A DNA stretch of 64,000 nt from NCBI GenBank assembly GCA_014607495.2, contig CP053169.1, positions 1,178,001 through 1,242,000 of the forward strand. The letters run 5' to 3'. Under the pieces are notes generated by a model that worked only from the letters and a program-made list of their open reading frames with translations, did not search any database and was not told the DNA's origin. The position numbers and the translations under genes are program-made. Positions 21,272 to 32,352 of this stretch are shown here, piece by piece; the first letter of the stretch is position 1, and each line of letters begins with the position of its first letter. Origin of the DNA: Carposina sasakii (lineage: Eukaryota; Arthropoda; Insecta; Lepidoptera; Carposinidae).

Positions 21272-21480
21272 TTCATCATCATCATCAGCCTATTGCAGTC
21301 CACTGCTGGACGTAGGCCTCCCCCAGTGTACGCCACATGGCTCGATCTTCCGTTTTTGCCATCCAGTCACTACCAGCCGTCCTCTTTAAGTCATCGACCC
21401 ATCTGGCCGGAGGGCGCCCAACGCTACGCTTGCCGAGGCGCGGTCTCCATTCGAGAACCCGTTTACTCCACTCCACGTTG
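21272..21480 (-). mobile_element. RTE-like LINE 3' end
   Basis: On the minus strand a 63-codon frame (21476-21285) ends in the C-terminal signature of RTE-type reverse transcriptase proteins: VLEWRPRLGKRSVGRPPARW, then a DDLKR segment and GEAYVQQWTAIG, then stop and a (TGA)n tail. The upstream RT domains are missing (5' truncation). Its last 50 bp are the same sequence as the S1 tail. Confidence 0.8.
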
Positions 21481-21539
21481 TACTAATTATTGCTTGATGA
21501 TATTTAATTATTGAAATATTAAATGAATACTATTATATG

Positions 21540-21855
21540 CCAAGTGGCTTGCTGGAAGAAATCTCTGTTAGACATAAGCACATCTTTGTACATCTATCTT
21601 CTATACACATAATAAAAATGTAACGGGTCGCAGTCTGTACATGGAAGATATATGAGAAAAAATATTATAGGAGACCTTTATCAACGCAATAGTACCCAAA
21701 ACAATGATTTTTTGAATATTGTTAGTGCGTTTGTGCACGCTAATCTCAGAAACAGAGAAACAGACAGATCCAACTTAACATATAGGCTACTTTTTATCCC
21801 GGATAATTTCGACATTTTGTTTTTTCTGTAGTCCACGCGGACGGAGTCTAGTTGT
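21540..21855 (-). repeat. R5 fragment followed by R1 copy
   Basis: 21540-21600 is an inverted R5 piece (gcttgctggaagaaatctct). 21601-21855 is a minus-strand R1 with an internal deletion and no M1 insertion; it preserves the empty site used to interpret 17807-18070. Confidence 0.6.
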
Positions 21856-22234
21856 CATTATAAACCGTTTTTCTGTATAAAGTGTTTGTGTAACCAGGAA
21901 TCGAACTTATGGATCAGTTTAGTATTCCATACACAAATAAAAGGAGACTATCAAAACTGTCAGCTATCAGAAAAATATAGCGGAAACCTTTCGGGGCCTA
22001 ACGAAAAGTAGTGTTACAAGCTACCCCTATAATCTTATTTATTGAGGGGTGGTTTCGATGACCATAGAAGCACTTAACGCTTTTGATGTCCACCCTGTGC
22101 TCTCCCCTATTGGGTAAGGGCAGAGTGATGAGAAAACAGCGTTTTTAGAAGATAGGTCAGATATAGGGTAAAGTGTGAGTATTTAGACGTGATTTTAAGG
22201 TTTTAAGTACATTTTAAAAGATATACTTTTCCGG
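21856..22234. other. Spacer, nothing recognised
   Basis: No supported frame; a C-rich 22087-22110 patch has no family assignment. Confidence 0.3.
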
Positions 22235-22345
22235 TTTTTTATTGTACACAATATCCTACAGTAAATACAGAAGAATTTACAAATGGAACGCCTACATAAG
22301 TGTACTTATCTCAGCAGGAGATTTCTTCTAGTATACGAAAAAAGG
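22235..22345 (+). repeat. R5 fragment
   Basis: Runs from ttttttattgtacacaatat to the gtgtacttatctcagcagga and gatttcttctag blocks. Moderately diverged. Confidence 0.45.
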
Positions 22346-22931
22346 TGAGATAAATAAGAGATAAAGTGGTTTGTTTAAATGTTTTATTTCATTTAAAAAA
22401 CAAAGTACATAGCACCTAACAATTATAGGTATAGCAATTTATCGGGGTAATCATGAACTCTTGAATAAGGATTATTACGATTGTGGAAGCAAGAAGCAAT
22501 ATACATATAGGTATATCTGCTAGTCCGCCACTTACCTACTACATTAAACGTTACATTATATGTAGATCTCTAGTAAAATATGAAGAATAGATCATCTATA
22601 CTACAACTTATACCCGCTCCGGTCAACATCATAACCGCAGCCTAATACCACGTGTGACAGTCCAGAATTTTCTTTCTTTGATTATAAGCTCGCCATTAGA
22701 CTTATTTTTGCCGCTAATATATGATTCAGGGTCCTCTAATGCTGTTAAAGACATGTGGGTTCCGTACACGTTCGTCCCTAGTTATTATTAGATATTAGAT
22801 AATATTTATACGGATGTTTATGGATGCAGGAGAATGTAATCGGATTTTCTTTGGAAATAGATAGTAATATCTGTATATGAATAATAGTAAGACGTAAGAG
22901 TCGCAAAACAACATCACTGACTATGACTATC
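22346..22931. other. Spacer, nothing recognised
   Basis: AT-rich. The last 130 bp may be decayed upstream parts of the LINE that follows. Confidence 0.3.
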
Positions 22932-23360
22932 ACCTTTGGTCGACAGTCGCAACTGAAAGAAATGGCTAGACGTATCCAGCTGGGTTTGGCTGCCTTTGGA
23001 AAGTTGGAGGACATCTTTAAGTCCAAAATTCCTCAATGCCCGAAGACCAGGGTGTTTAACCAATGTGTCCTGCCTATACTCACTTATGGTTCCGAAACCT
23101 GGCTGCTCACAAAGGAGTACTTGCATAAAATACGAGTGGCACAAAGGGCAATGGTGCGTGCCATGCTCGGAATCTCGCTTCTCGATCGTATACCCACCGT
23201 GGAGTTACGACGTCGAACCAAGATCGTGGACGTGGGCAAGCGTATCGCGAGGCTGAAGAGGAGGTGGTCGGGACATTTGGCCAGGAGAGATGATGGTCGA
23301 TGGACCAAGGCGGTAACGGAATGGTGACCAAGGGACGTATTAAGACCGAGGGGAAAACCG
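22932..23360 (+). pseudogene. RTE-like LINE reverse transcriptase, C-terminal remnant
   Basis: A 134-codon frame (22923-23327) carries the conserved end of non-LTR reverse transcriptases of RTE type: RRIQLGLAAFGKLEDIF, then VLPILTYGSETWLLTK, RAMLGISLLDRI, RRRTKIVD and a KRRWSGHLARRDDGRW block. It reads through to TKAVTEW and meets a TGA where 53838-54045 has a second Trp; the frame after it still encodes PRDVLRPRGKP. The palm and endonuclease domains are absent, so it is a dead 5'-truncated copy with an inactivating stop. Confidence 0.85.
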
Positions 23361-23369
23361 GTACCATGA

Positions 23370-23530
23370 CAGTTGCTAGCCCATCATCTGAGAGAATGCA
23401 CGAGTTTCTTAGTCGACTCTTACGATGCATGAAAGGAAATGCAGCTGATGTATTCTAGTGAGCCCCCACATGAACACAGGTCGAGCTGCTGTATTTGTGC
23501 CCGAAAAGCGGTAGTAAGCTACCGGTAACG
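23370..23530 (+). repeat. R2 fragment followed by R3 fragment
   Basis: 23375-23485 has the catcatctgagagaatgca block and the cagctgatgtattctagtga core of R2. 23488-23530 has tgtgcccgaaaagcggtagt, the start of R3. Confidence 0.5.
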
Positions 23531-24039
23531 AATCCAATGAGAAATATTTCAATAATAATACCTCTGTTAATAATTTACACCGTATCGAAAGTATTGGAGA
23601 TGCAAACTCATCAGGCGAAGGGCTCCAGGGTGACAGGCCTGATTGAAGGGTGCTCCCTACGGTGTCTCATGCTAAATACTGGGGAAGTATATAGAGTTGT
23701 TTTACATTGGGGAAGAGTATAAAGCTGCTTTGCTTACGCTATATTTTTCTTTTTGGCCTTGTTCTGTTCTCAGTCACTTGGGGTCGGCGTAGGTAATATG
23801 TACGTAGTTTATTTCAGTCATCTCTATTATCCGACATCTTGTGAATACTTCTCTCGCAAAATCTATCCTATATAAAAATTTTAGACGCAGTCGGCCTTGC
23901 TAAATATTTTTATTGGGCTTCTTTTGTTTTGGTCATAGGTTTGAGTATTTTTATTTTACAGTCCCCACCCTGTTAGCCAAGCCCTTATTTTATTGCTAGG
24001 CTCTATCTTGCTAGATATTATTTTGGATTTAAGTTCGCC
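23531..24039. other. Spacer, nothing recognised
   Basis: A 75-codon frame (23495-23722) starts within R3 and has no motif. Confidence 0.3.
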
Positions 24040-24190
24040 TTCACATCTCTTAGTAGGGTAGTCTGATCAGTGACAAATTGCTAGGTAGCCCAACACCTAA
24101 GGGAATGCCCGAGTCCCTTAGTCCACACGACATGCACGGAAGGAGAAACTGCAGCTTATGTATTCCAGTGAAGCACCGCATTAGCACAGC
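24040..24190 (+). repeat. R2 fragment
   Basis: Contains gtgacaaattgctaggtagc and a cacgacatgcacggaaggag core with a ccgcattagcaca end. Confidence 0.5.
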
Positions 24191-24608
24191 TCTATACAAT
24201 TCCCAAAATCCGATCCAAAGACGGTCGTCTTGCAGATAAATCCAGTTAGAATTTAATTAAATACTACATCGATTTCTGAACTGACAGCTATACGGTTATC
24301 CCCTACACTAACTATACTATCGAAAATAAATAATTTGTTATGTGCTCTGAAACCAGTTCAAAATTATGAATCGTACCGCATTTTTTAAATCCGCTTTGCC
24401 AACTATACTATCGAAAGTGTATATTTTCTTTTGCTATCGGAAACAGGTTTAAAAGTTTAAATTTAACCGTATTTTCTTACACTCGTATTTAAAATTTTAA
24501 TAATTACAAGTAATGATTAAAATTTAAATAATACTAGTATACTAGTAATTAATAAATAATACTAGTAATTTCTCTGTACTCGTAGGTAGGTACATTATTT
24601 TATTCTAT
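24191..24608. other. AT-rich spacer
   Basis: aactatactatcgaaa occurs twice (about 24307 and 24400), and tactagtaatt-type short repeats lie near 24530-24570. No gene. Confidence 0.35.
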
Positions 24609-25427
24609 ACTAGTGGACGCCCGCGACTCCGTCCGCGTGAACTACAGAAAAAAAACAAAATATCGAAATTATCCGAGATAAAAACATTTTCCCGGAATAA
24701 AAAGTAGCCTATATGTTAAGTGGGACCTGTCACAATATATTCCTGAAAACTGCATCGAAATCGGTTCAGCCGTTTCTGAGATTAGCGTGTACAAACGCAC
24801 AGACAAACAGACAAAAATTCCAAAATTGTTTTGGGTACTATTGCGAGGTTCAGTGATTAAGATTTCATATACAAAAAGTTTGGCTTTGTAGTTCCAGTTC
24901 CGAATCCGTTCCGTTCGAATTTCGGGAATTCCGTTTGTAGAAAAATTCTGCACATCCTTTGAGACCTACGTACCAAGATTCATGGTCTTATCTTCAATTC
25001 AACCCCTATTTCACCCCCAAACTGGTAAAAATTTCAAAATGCTAGAACAAACGATTTTTTGTTTCTTATGACGTGATATTTGACGAACTTGCATACTAAC
25101 TTTCAACCCTTATTTCACCCCTTAGCTGGTCGAAATTTCAAAAATGCTAGAACAAATGTTTAATGATTTCTTATCAAGTGCTTAAATATAAAGTTTCATG
25201 GTTTTATCTTTTAAAATTAAGAAATCCCATACAAATTTTCAACCTCTATTTCAACCCCTTCATCCCTTTTTTTCGAAATAAAAAGTAGCCTATGTTCTGT
25301 CTCAGGGTCTAAAGATTGTCTGTACCAAATTTCATCAAAATCGGTTGCGAGGTTTAAGCGGGAAAGCGTAACAGACAGACAGACAGACAGACAGAGTTAC
25401 TTTCGCATTTATAATATTAGTTGGGAT
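24609..25427 (+). repeat. R1 repeat, longest copy
   Basis: Starts actagtggacgcccgcgac and ends cgcatttataatattagttg, with a (GACA)n microsatellite at 25371-25395 just before the end. At about 820 bp it is the most complete R1. The 94-codon minus frame (24669-24953) lies wholly in R1 and is not a gene. The lack of a reading frame and the fixed ends suggest a non-autonomous element; its class is unresolved. Confidence 0.65.
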
Positions 25428-25894
25428 TTGTTGAAAAATGTTTATTTTCAAGGAACAAGAAAAAGGAAAATGATTATGTATTCATTTGCTCAAAACATGA
25501 TAGATAAAAAACACTGTTACTACATTAATTACATCAGAAACATGTTTCGCCAAAAATGTGGCAGGCAAATATTTTAATTTAGAAAAAATATTATAAAATT
25601 ATCAATAATATTCTAATATATTTCACAATTAATTATTATTAACTAGTAAAAGTAAAACTAAAGCCAAAAAACAATCCGACAGTTCTACGACACCTGCACA
25701 AGAAGATTAGCAAAGAAACTTGACAGGGTTTTAAGTTTACCTTGCATCAGTGCAAATTCAAATAATTTATTTATTTCATATAATATATAACATAACAGAA
25801 TTATCCAAATCGTAATAATATACTAATCGTAATAATAATAATAAATAAATAATAAAGTCATAGGGATGATTATTTGAATGAACTTTTCTCATAC
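25428..25894. other. AT-rich spacer
   Basis: Nothing recognised except an (AATAAT)n patch at 25823-25855. Confidence 0.3.
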
Positions 25895-26135
25895 ATGATG
25901 ATGATGATATCCGATCGTATTTCGGCCAAGGCGACCAATCTCTATAGAGATTGGCCAGGTACGCAGGAGATATTATAGTGCACAAGTGCACAAACGCACA
26001 GACAACAAACATAAATTCCAAAAATTATTCTTTTAGGTACTATTTAATTGCGTTGATAAAGGTATTCTATAATATTTTTTCTTATATATCTTCCATGTAC
26101 AGACAGCGATCCGTTACATTTATGTATAGAGATAA
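25895..26135 (+). repeat. R6-R1 chimera
   Basis: 25895-25990 is R6 (gatgatgatgatatccga, gaccaatctctatagagatt). From the shared string gtgcacaaacgcacaga it continues as the 3' part of R1 (cttccatgtacagacagcga and tccgttaca). The switch falls on sequence common to both families. Confidence 0.6.
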
Positions 26136-26230
26136 TGCATATGAATAAAAAACATAAAATACGCTGTACAAAATACAGCACTCAGTTTTTTATTTCTTCT
26201 AAAAAGTTTCTTCTTTTACTTACGAGATTT
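26136..26230. other. Short spacer
   Basis: Nothing recognised. Confidence 0.3.
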
Positions 26231-26494
26231 TCACTCTAAAACATCGATCGGTAGTATTTCGCTAACAAACCCCTTTAAGTAAATGTTTAGCACATCTGCC
26301 TTCGTCGACGCCTGTACCCACTCCCGATCAGGAATGTTCCGTTGATTTGGGTCCATTCTTGACTCCAGTTTGTTTGTTTGTTGTTTATTAAGGAATTTGT
26401 TGGCTATTGGAGGCCATTTGGATTTTAGTAGTCCATGGAAATTACCATCCAATCTGAGGGTTTTGGATTGGATTGGATTGTAATGAAATGCCAA
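26231..26494 (-). CDS. Unidentified 87-codon frame, weak candidate
   Basis: The last 41 codons, from an internal ATG at 26356 in good context (A at -3, G at +4), have protein-like composition with DREWVQASTKAD and FVSEILPIDVLE near the end. The first 46 codons look random and include a (GTTT)-derived stretch. No splice site, domain or homologue is recognised, so this is only a lead. Confidence 0.15.
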   Translation of the reverse strand: MAFHYNPIQSKTLRLDGNFHGLLKSKWPPIANKFLNKQQTNKLESRMDPNQRNIPDREWVQASTKADVLNIYLKGFVSEILPIDVLE

Positions 26495-27261
26495 TTTCCG
26501 GGATGTTGGTATAAAAAGAGAATGATTTTAAAACACACATCATTGAAGATTATTATGATAGCCAAAATCCGTGTAGACCACAACCACTTCCCACCTAGAT
26601 GGTGAATTATAATTTTAAGACATTGATGTCCTAAATGAGTTGTCCAGTCTTAAGAAATGGAAGTGGTCTAGTCAGGCATTCGGCCAGTGTTTTTCAGTTG
26701 ATAGTCGAGTGCCCTTTTCTTATTATTAAGGAGACCTTAAACAAAATATTAAATAAGATGCAACCACTCAAGACAAATAATTCTTCTTCTAAAAATCCTA
26801 CTACTGACAGTGACGATAGGCGTCAGAGAACGCCCTTAGGTTCCAATCGACTCTTACGACATGCACGGAATGAGACGCAACTGACGTATTCGCAAAGCCT
26901 TTACAAAGGAATCTGTAACAAGAAAGTTTATGGTAATAACATAAACTTGTGATACGTTAGTGCAATCTGCATTATTCAGCATTCCCGATTCGAATTCGTT
27001 CTCGAACAAACGTTCGCGAAATGTTGTAAACTTCGCTTCTGTTATTGCTAAGTTTCGGAGTATCTATTGAAATTGTTATACCTTACACGTTTCCTTATTT
27101 GTTATCTAATGGTTGTAACAGATGTTTTTTTGTATATCTTCTATTTATCTTACGTCTTACACATAATATAACACTCGTGACTATTAGGAAGAAGAAGTCC
27201 CTGAGATGATAATAGGTACTTCTAATGAACTTATTCTGATAGCGAATAATTATACGCATCA
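26495..27261. other. Spacer with R2 fragment
   Basis: 26846-26895 (ctcttacgacatgcacggaa) is an R2 piece inside a 105-codon plus frame, which is therefore not called. The rest shows nothing. Confidence 0.35.
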
Positions 27262-27563
27262 GCACCGGTATGATGAATTTGGTGAGAGCGAGATGTCACA
27301 CTTTTAATCGTCAAATCCACAGAGCTAAGTAATAACTAGACAAGGCAAGTGTTTCTACTTGGTGTGTAAAAAGGGATTGCAAACCACTTCTATCAGCCCT
27401 AATTCCTTCAGTCCAGGCTCGAGAACGAGTGTCTATTCTAATTCTTAGGTCTATTTTTTACATGCAAAGTACATCCACTTAGTTTATCTAGTTATTAATA
27501 GCTCTGTGAATTGACGTTTGAAAGTGAGACATCTCGCTCTCACCAAATTCATCATACCGGTGC
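27262..27563. mobile_element. Long inverted-repeat MITE
   Basis: Left arm starts gcaccggtatgatgaatttg and the right arm ends with its complement (accaaattcatcataccggtgc). Complementarity runs through the gtgagagcgagatgtc stretch and, less perfectly, for about 80-90 bp in each arm, leaving a loop of about 130 bp. It is the only copy seen here. No convincing target duplication was found. Confidence 0.75.
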
Positions 27564-28789
27564 AGGATAATACAGGCTATTTGTACTAGCTAGTTATATC
27601 TATGTACCAGCAGCGTATAACCATAAAGAGATTCCATCTCACCCCCACGATCAATATACTGAACACAGGTATAAAAAATAGATGTACCCACTCCAAGGAG
27701 TTAGCCTCGGGCAGTGCTTCTTTAAATGAAGAGGAAAATTTTAATTTCCTATCGCGTACCGCAAGTAGGGATGTTACCATGCGTTAGTTACTCGATATAA
27801 TTTTGCTATCGATATTTTGACCTTTGGAATTTTTTACCATATTGACTCAATAAATCATTGTTTCTCTTAGTTTTATGGGAATTGTTTACTTTCATTATTG
27901 TTGTTAATATTAAGGTCAAATAATAATAAAAACTTTTAAAAACAACAGAGGTACTTACCCCGGCATAATCTTTCCGTGGGTAATTTTACTTTGCTGGAAC
28001 CTGGTCGTATCAATTCATATTTGAAACGTCCGCGCCATCTAGTCGCTCCATCTGGTCGCAAAAATGCAAACGCTTACCAAAATAGTTCGAGCTTACTTAG
28101 CGAGTTTCACTAAAAGCAATTTGTTTTTTTTTCTGTCCTGTATTTGTTAATGTTTGTAAGAATACATACAAAATGTTTTCTTATTCTCGCTCTCCTTGTT
28201 AATTTTCTCTGCGGTCGTGTCCCATTTCCGACTTATCGGACATGAGAATGAATAGAGAGTGCTCTTGTATTGACGTACCCACTTATGCACAAAAATGGCT
28301 AATCTCTTTTGAGATCTGTCGCTGTGTGTGTGCACAAAATTATTATCTTCTGCGTTAAATAGCTAATCTCTGATTCTTGAGTCCGGACAAAATATTATCG
28401 TTATTGGATAACATCCCCGCTCTATATAACTGAAAAACAATAAACAAATATTAATTCCAGTCATATCAGTGTCAAAGACAAAACCGTATAATAGTAGCAT
28501 CACACACCAATTTCATTTGAACCCAAAGTCAAGTGCTAGGTGAAGTCATCGCGTAATCGATTTAGTATCGATATAAATAATTCGAAATAATCGAATAACA
28601 ACAATGTGGGGCACTCGAGCGATGATGTCATATCGAATAGATTGTGTCGCGCTGATTGACTCGCATTGAGGCATCAATTGTGCATTTAGCGCGCATTGCT
28701 GGCCTATAGTGTCATCGTTGTATTGGTTATTTGTTTAAATATATTGTATCGCGAACAGTTTATAGTACCAATTTAAAATCGGTCAGTGC
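27564..28789. other. Spacer, nothing firmly recognised
   Basis: Holds a minus-strand CTAGATGGCGC motif near 28033-28043 and a region (28150-28340) vaguely like R6 flanks. Frames of about 60 codons on both strands are unsupported. Confidence 0.35.
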
Positions 28790-29060
28790 CAAAAAGGTCG
28801 CTGATTGTTATATTTATGACCGAAAAGCGGCGATAATTGTTTTAATTTGCATACTTTTGCCCCACTTCTTTGGGGATGATGACCATAGTTATGTCGTCTC
28901 TTTACAACAACGTCACACTTCATAAAGAAGTGATTTATAAAGTATCATATTGTTCTTATTCTTTATTTAAAAATATTATAAGTAATCTCAGTATACAGGA
29001 GAAATGTATAAAGGCTTGCTTTTCTCTCAAAGCGATTTCTTCTAGCAAACCAAGAAAAAT
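28790..29060 (+). repeat. R3 fragment followed by R5 fragment
   Basis: 28818-28880 shows gaccgaaaagcggcga and a cttctttggggatgatgacc stretch (R3). 28950-29060 runs from ttcttattctttatttaaaa to gcgatttcttctagcaaacc (R5). The 64- and 73-codon frames across them are not genes. Confidence 0.45.
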
Positions 29061-29951
29061 TGACGAACTCAGAAGCAAAATAAGAGGGTAACAAATTTGC
29101 GCAAAAGCTAGCTAGCTTATCTTTTTACAGAGATTTCATCCAGTCAACCTAGTAACTATTAAGTCATTGCAAAACTTATTTTATAAAATACTTATCGATA
29201 ACTTAATCAGGCGAGCACATCACTATTCCTTACCTCTGTCGTGAAAAATATAGCTGTTTGAACACGACGCTTAACGTTTTAATAAATTTGCCTGAATTAA
29301 AGATTCATATCTCTCCCTCCTTACTTACTAGCCATCGACGGTATAATGGAGATCATGGGATGATGCAATTTTCAAAAAATAATTTGCATCTTTCTCTCTC
29401 GTTATTGTGTTTTTTTGTTGGAAATCACTGAGGTCCTTTGAGCTATTGCATATCTCAGGAAAAGCAAAAAGAGGGTCACGTATAGTTTTACCGATGTTTG
29501 GAAAATCATTACAGAGGCCTAGCTACTATCACTAGCTTACTTGGCAAATATAACAATTAATTAATATAATCATAAAATTTAACTAGAATAGCTGCATTTC
29601 CTTCCGTGCATGTCGTAAGAGTCGGCTGAGGAACCCTAAATTGTAATGTTTAATGAAAAATCGATTCAACACTTCTTCATATTCCTTGCGTTTTTTTAAG
29701 TTCATTAGAATTTTAGGGTTCCTTATATAGTTATGATTAACTAAATCCACACAACTAAATAAAAAATAAATTTAAGCCATGTTCGCGAAATATTCAGGTT
29801 CGCGACCAGAAAAATCGTATAACTGAGAATACCTTTAGAATAAAAACGTAGAAGTAAATAAAAACTATCTTATAATTTATTTCTATTTTGTTCTGATTTT
29901 TATTTTTATTTTCAGCATTTAGTTTAAACTTTACTAATATACGACACATTA
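29061..29951. other. Spacer with an R2 fragment
   Basis: 29588-29630 (gctgcatttccttccgtgca) is a minus-strand R2 piece. Otherwise AT-rich. Confidence 0.35.
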
Positions 29952-30297
29952 TACAGGGTGTGTGGGACAGCCAGGCAAATACTTACTGAACAAGTACAAT
30001 TAGCCAATTTAACTATAGTTAAATTGGCTTATTGGTTATTGTGTGATATAATATTGCTGTTTTTTGGATCACTTGTAACTCTCCATTGGGGTTGATTAGT
30101 ATTTTGAACTTTTTTGGGAACAAATTTTGTTTTTAAGTCATTATCTAATGAACTACACAATTTTTTTCAAAAAATTAATAATAATATGTCGGAAAATTTT
30201 GGAATTTTCCTGCGAAAATTTTCAATGGTTTTCGCCTCAGAATCATGGTCTGAAATCGCCATATCAATATTTGCCCGGCTGTCACAAACACCCTGTA
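29952..30297. mobile_element. M3 inverted-repeat element
   Basis: 346 bp from tacagggtgtgtgggacagc to its inverted counterpart (gctgtcacaaacaccctgta); both ends then continue ggcaaat. A 24-bp palindrome (ccaatttaac/gttaaattgg arms) lies at 30005-30028. TA-flanked. Short frames inside (64 and 83 codons) are not conserved proteins. Confidence 0.75.
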
Positions 30298-30459
30298 TTC
30301 CTGTATAAACACCCGGTACCTACCTATACAAATACAGATTTATTTATTCAGATTCATTTATTGCATGTCACAGGTTGAATAGATGTTACATAAATATAGT
30401 ACCTAGGTACATGTGTACTACAGCTGTGTTCCTAAAGAACTACTTACTGCGAATGAAGC

Positions 30460-30590
30460 AAATTAAGTTGTAAGAACTTCTTGATCTCGAAGAAAATCCC
30501 ATAGCCACGTTTAGTATAGCGAGCGATAAAAAGCGATCAGTGATGTGGCCCGCTCGTCGCATGAGAAAACGTCTCTTAGTTTGTTTGTAT
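30460..30590 (+). repeat. R2 fragment
   Basis: Contains tcccatagccacgtttagta and a cgtcgcatgagaaaac stretch in R2 order. Confidence 0.4.
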
Positions 30591-31207
30591 TTATTTCACC
30601 TTTATTACTATCGTTACAGCATCAGCACAATACGATAGCATAGGTAAAAATTCAATCGATTACATGAAATAAAAACGAAACAATATTAAAATACTTACTA
30701 AATTCATTGTCTACTTATATCATAATATGATATAAGTAGTTGTAACCTTAGTGTTTTCACTTGAAAAACAAAAGAACAGGTTAAGTTCATCATAATTGGA
30801 GCTTAGTATTTGTACGGAACCAACGCAAAAATATCGCGCTTCGCCCACCGGGTCCCCGATGTATCGGGGGACTATTCTGATCGCCGAGCTTCATTTGATA
30901 TTTATTTTTAATTAGTAAAAAAGGCGATCTCGCTACGCCTAATTATTTTGCGAGCTTATCAGTCTGTTGATTTATGCCATTTTTTTAATGGCCGCCCATT
31001 TTTTAAGATCTCCTACTTAATAGGGTAAGATGGGCGATGGGGGAATTTTTAATTGATTTATTCAATATTTATGGCGGTGGCGATTGTACGTGTAATTTTA
31101 TGTTACTTTTGTTTGTTGAGGGATCCATTTTCGTTTTTTACGCAGTGGAAAACAACTTAAAATTGTTTCAAAAAATATTCAGCAAAAAAAAACAAAAGTA
31201 AAAAATA
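30591..31207. other. Spacer with a GC-richer patch
   Basis: 30826-30960 holds a palindrome-like ccccgatgtatcgggg and is GC-richer than its flanks, possibly a fragment of an unrecognised element. No gene. Confidence 0.3.
31200..31205 (-). terminator. Pol III T-run terminator of tRNA-Met
   Basis: Six consecutive T residues on the minus strand immediately downstream of the tRNA, followed within 10 bp by more T runs. Confidence 0.85.
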
Positions 31208-31280
31208 TGCCCCGGGTGAGGATCGAACTCACGACCTTAAGATTATGAGACTTACGCGCTGCCTACTGCGCTACCGAGGC
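31208..31280 (-). tRNA. tRNA-Met (CAT), elongator type
   Basis: A 73-nt cloverleaf without intron. The acceptor stem GCCTCGG pairs with CCGGGGC, the discriminator is A, the D arm is GCGC/GCGC, the anticodon loop is CTCATAA and the T arm is built on GTGAG/CTCAC around TTCGATC. A TTTTTT pol III terminator follows three bases after the 3' end (31200-31205). Compared with the usual metazoan sequence the anticodon stem has TAAGT/TCTTA in place of TCAGT/TCTGA, a paired change that keeps the helix. The anticodon CAT plus the elongator-type A/B boxes (AGCGCAGTAGG, GAGTTCGATCC) support an elongator rather than initiator tRNA. Confidence 0.93.
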
Positions 31281-31764
31281 TTCGATTGACGTGGCGAAAT
31301 AGCTGTTTATACTCTTACTGCATTTTGATTACTCAGCATTTCTTCCTTTATTTCATGTCACAGGTTAAATAGATGATACATATATAAATATAGTAGGTAA
31401 ATATAGTACATTTCTTAGAAAATTGGTTTTCCTAACATTTTTTTGTACTTTACATTATCGATCTAAGTTTATAAAAAAGTTGGAGTTAGGTTACCTATTA
31501 ATTATTTAATTTAGTTATTTATTATAAAATAAAAAACAAGATAACCTGCTTATTATCTTGATCTGTCAACACACGATAGATAACTCTATCAAAAACAGAC
31601 AAACCTCTCTTTTTTTGGAAGTCGGAAAAAATTACAGGTACCAACCTACTTATGTTGCATTTTTCCTGATAAGCGTTTCAGAAACCGGTAGGTATTATAG
31701 TAGATGTTGACAGTCATCAAACGTAATCTTAACCTTAGTCAGTAGGTCCCTATTTTTTACTGAA
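31281..31764. other. Spacer upstream of tRNA-Met
   Basis: AT-rich; no repeat family recognised. Confidence 0.3.
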
Positions 31765-31840
31765 ATCAGAGTGCAACGGTGCTTACCATCAGGCGCGTTG
31801 TGGTCAAGCGTAAGTCTATTTAATATATAACAAAAAATGG
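31765..31840 (-). repeat. R9 fragment
   Basis: cggtgcttaccatcaggcgc and a tggtcaagcgtaagtctatt stretch are the inverse of the R9 copy at 5240. Confidence 0.5.
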
Positions 31841-32124
31841 ACAGGTAGGACTAATTTTAAGTGTGAACAATCGACCATATTATCACGAAATATTTAAACA
31901 AACAATATCGATATCATAGTACTCATAATAAAACGCTTGACCGCAGGTACAGGCGCGCGTGCAATTGACAGCACACCTCAATTTATGCGCCGCAGCTTAC
32001 AGGCGTAGTGCATGGCATTGTAGAATTAGGTTGATGGAGGTGACTTATCGCCATATCATTTATTTTGATTCATTTTATTTAAAAAGGTGCTTCTATGCTG
32101 CTCTGGGAGTGAAAAAAACACGTA
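31841..32124. other. Spacer, nothing recognised
   Basis: An 80-codon frame (31959-32201) runs into R4 and is not supported. Confidence 0.3.
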
Positions 32125-32352
32125 TAATACTACAGCTGCTTCTCTTCCCGGGCATACTGTACAAGTCAGTAGAGGGACAAGAGGGTTTTGGTGTTTTGTA
32201 GGCGATGGGCTGATCACCTGTCACTACTAACCGAACTTGTACATCTCAACTATGCCCTCAAAATTGGTCAGAAGTGGCACCATGTGGTTCTATCGGCCCT
32301 TGGTGCTCTGCCTACCCCGTAAGGGATAAAGGCGTGATTATATATATGTATG
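32125..32352 (-). repeat. R4 dispersed repeat
   Basis: Minus-strand copy, full length relative to 16098-16333, ending in tatatatgtatgtatgtg. Confidence 0.7.

Noticed and set aside
25371..25395. (GACA)n run as a stand-alone satellite
   Set aside because: It is the microsatellite portion just before the R1 end and belongs to that element.
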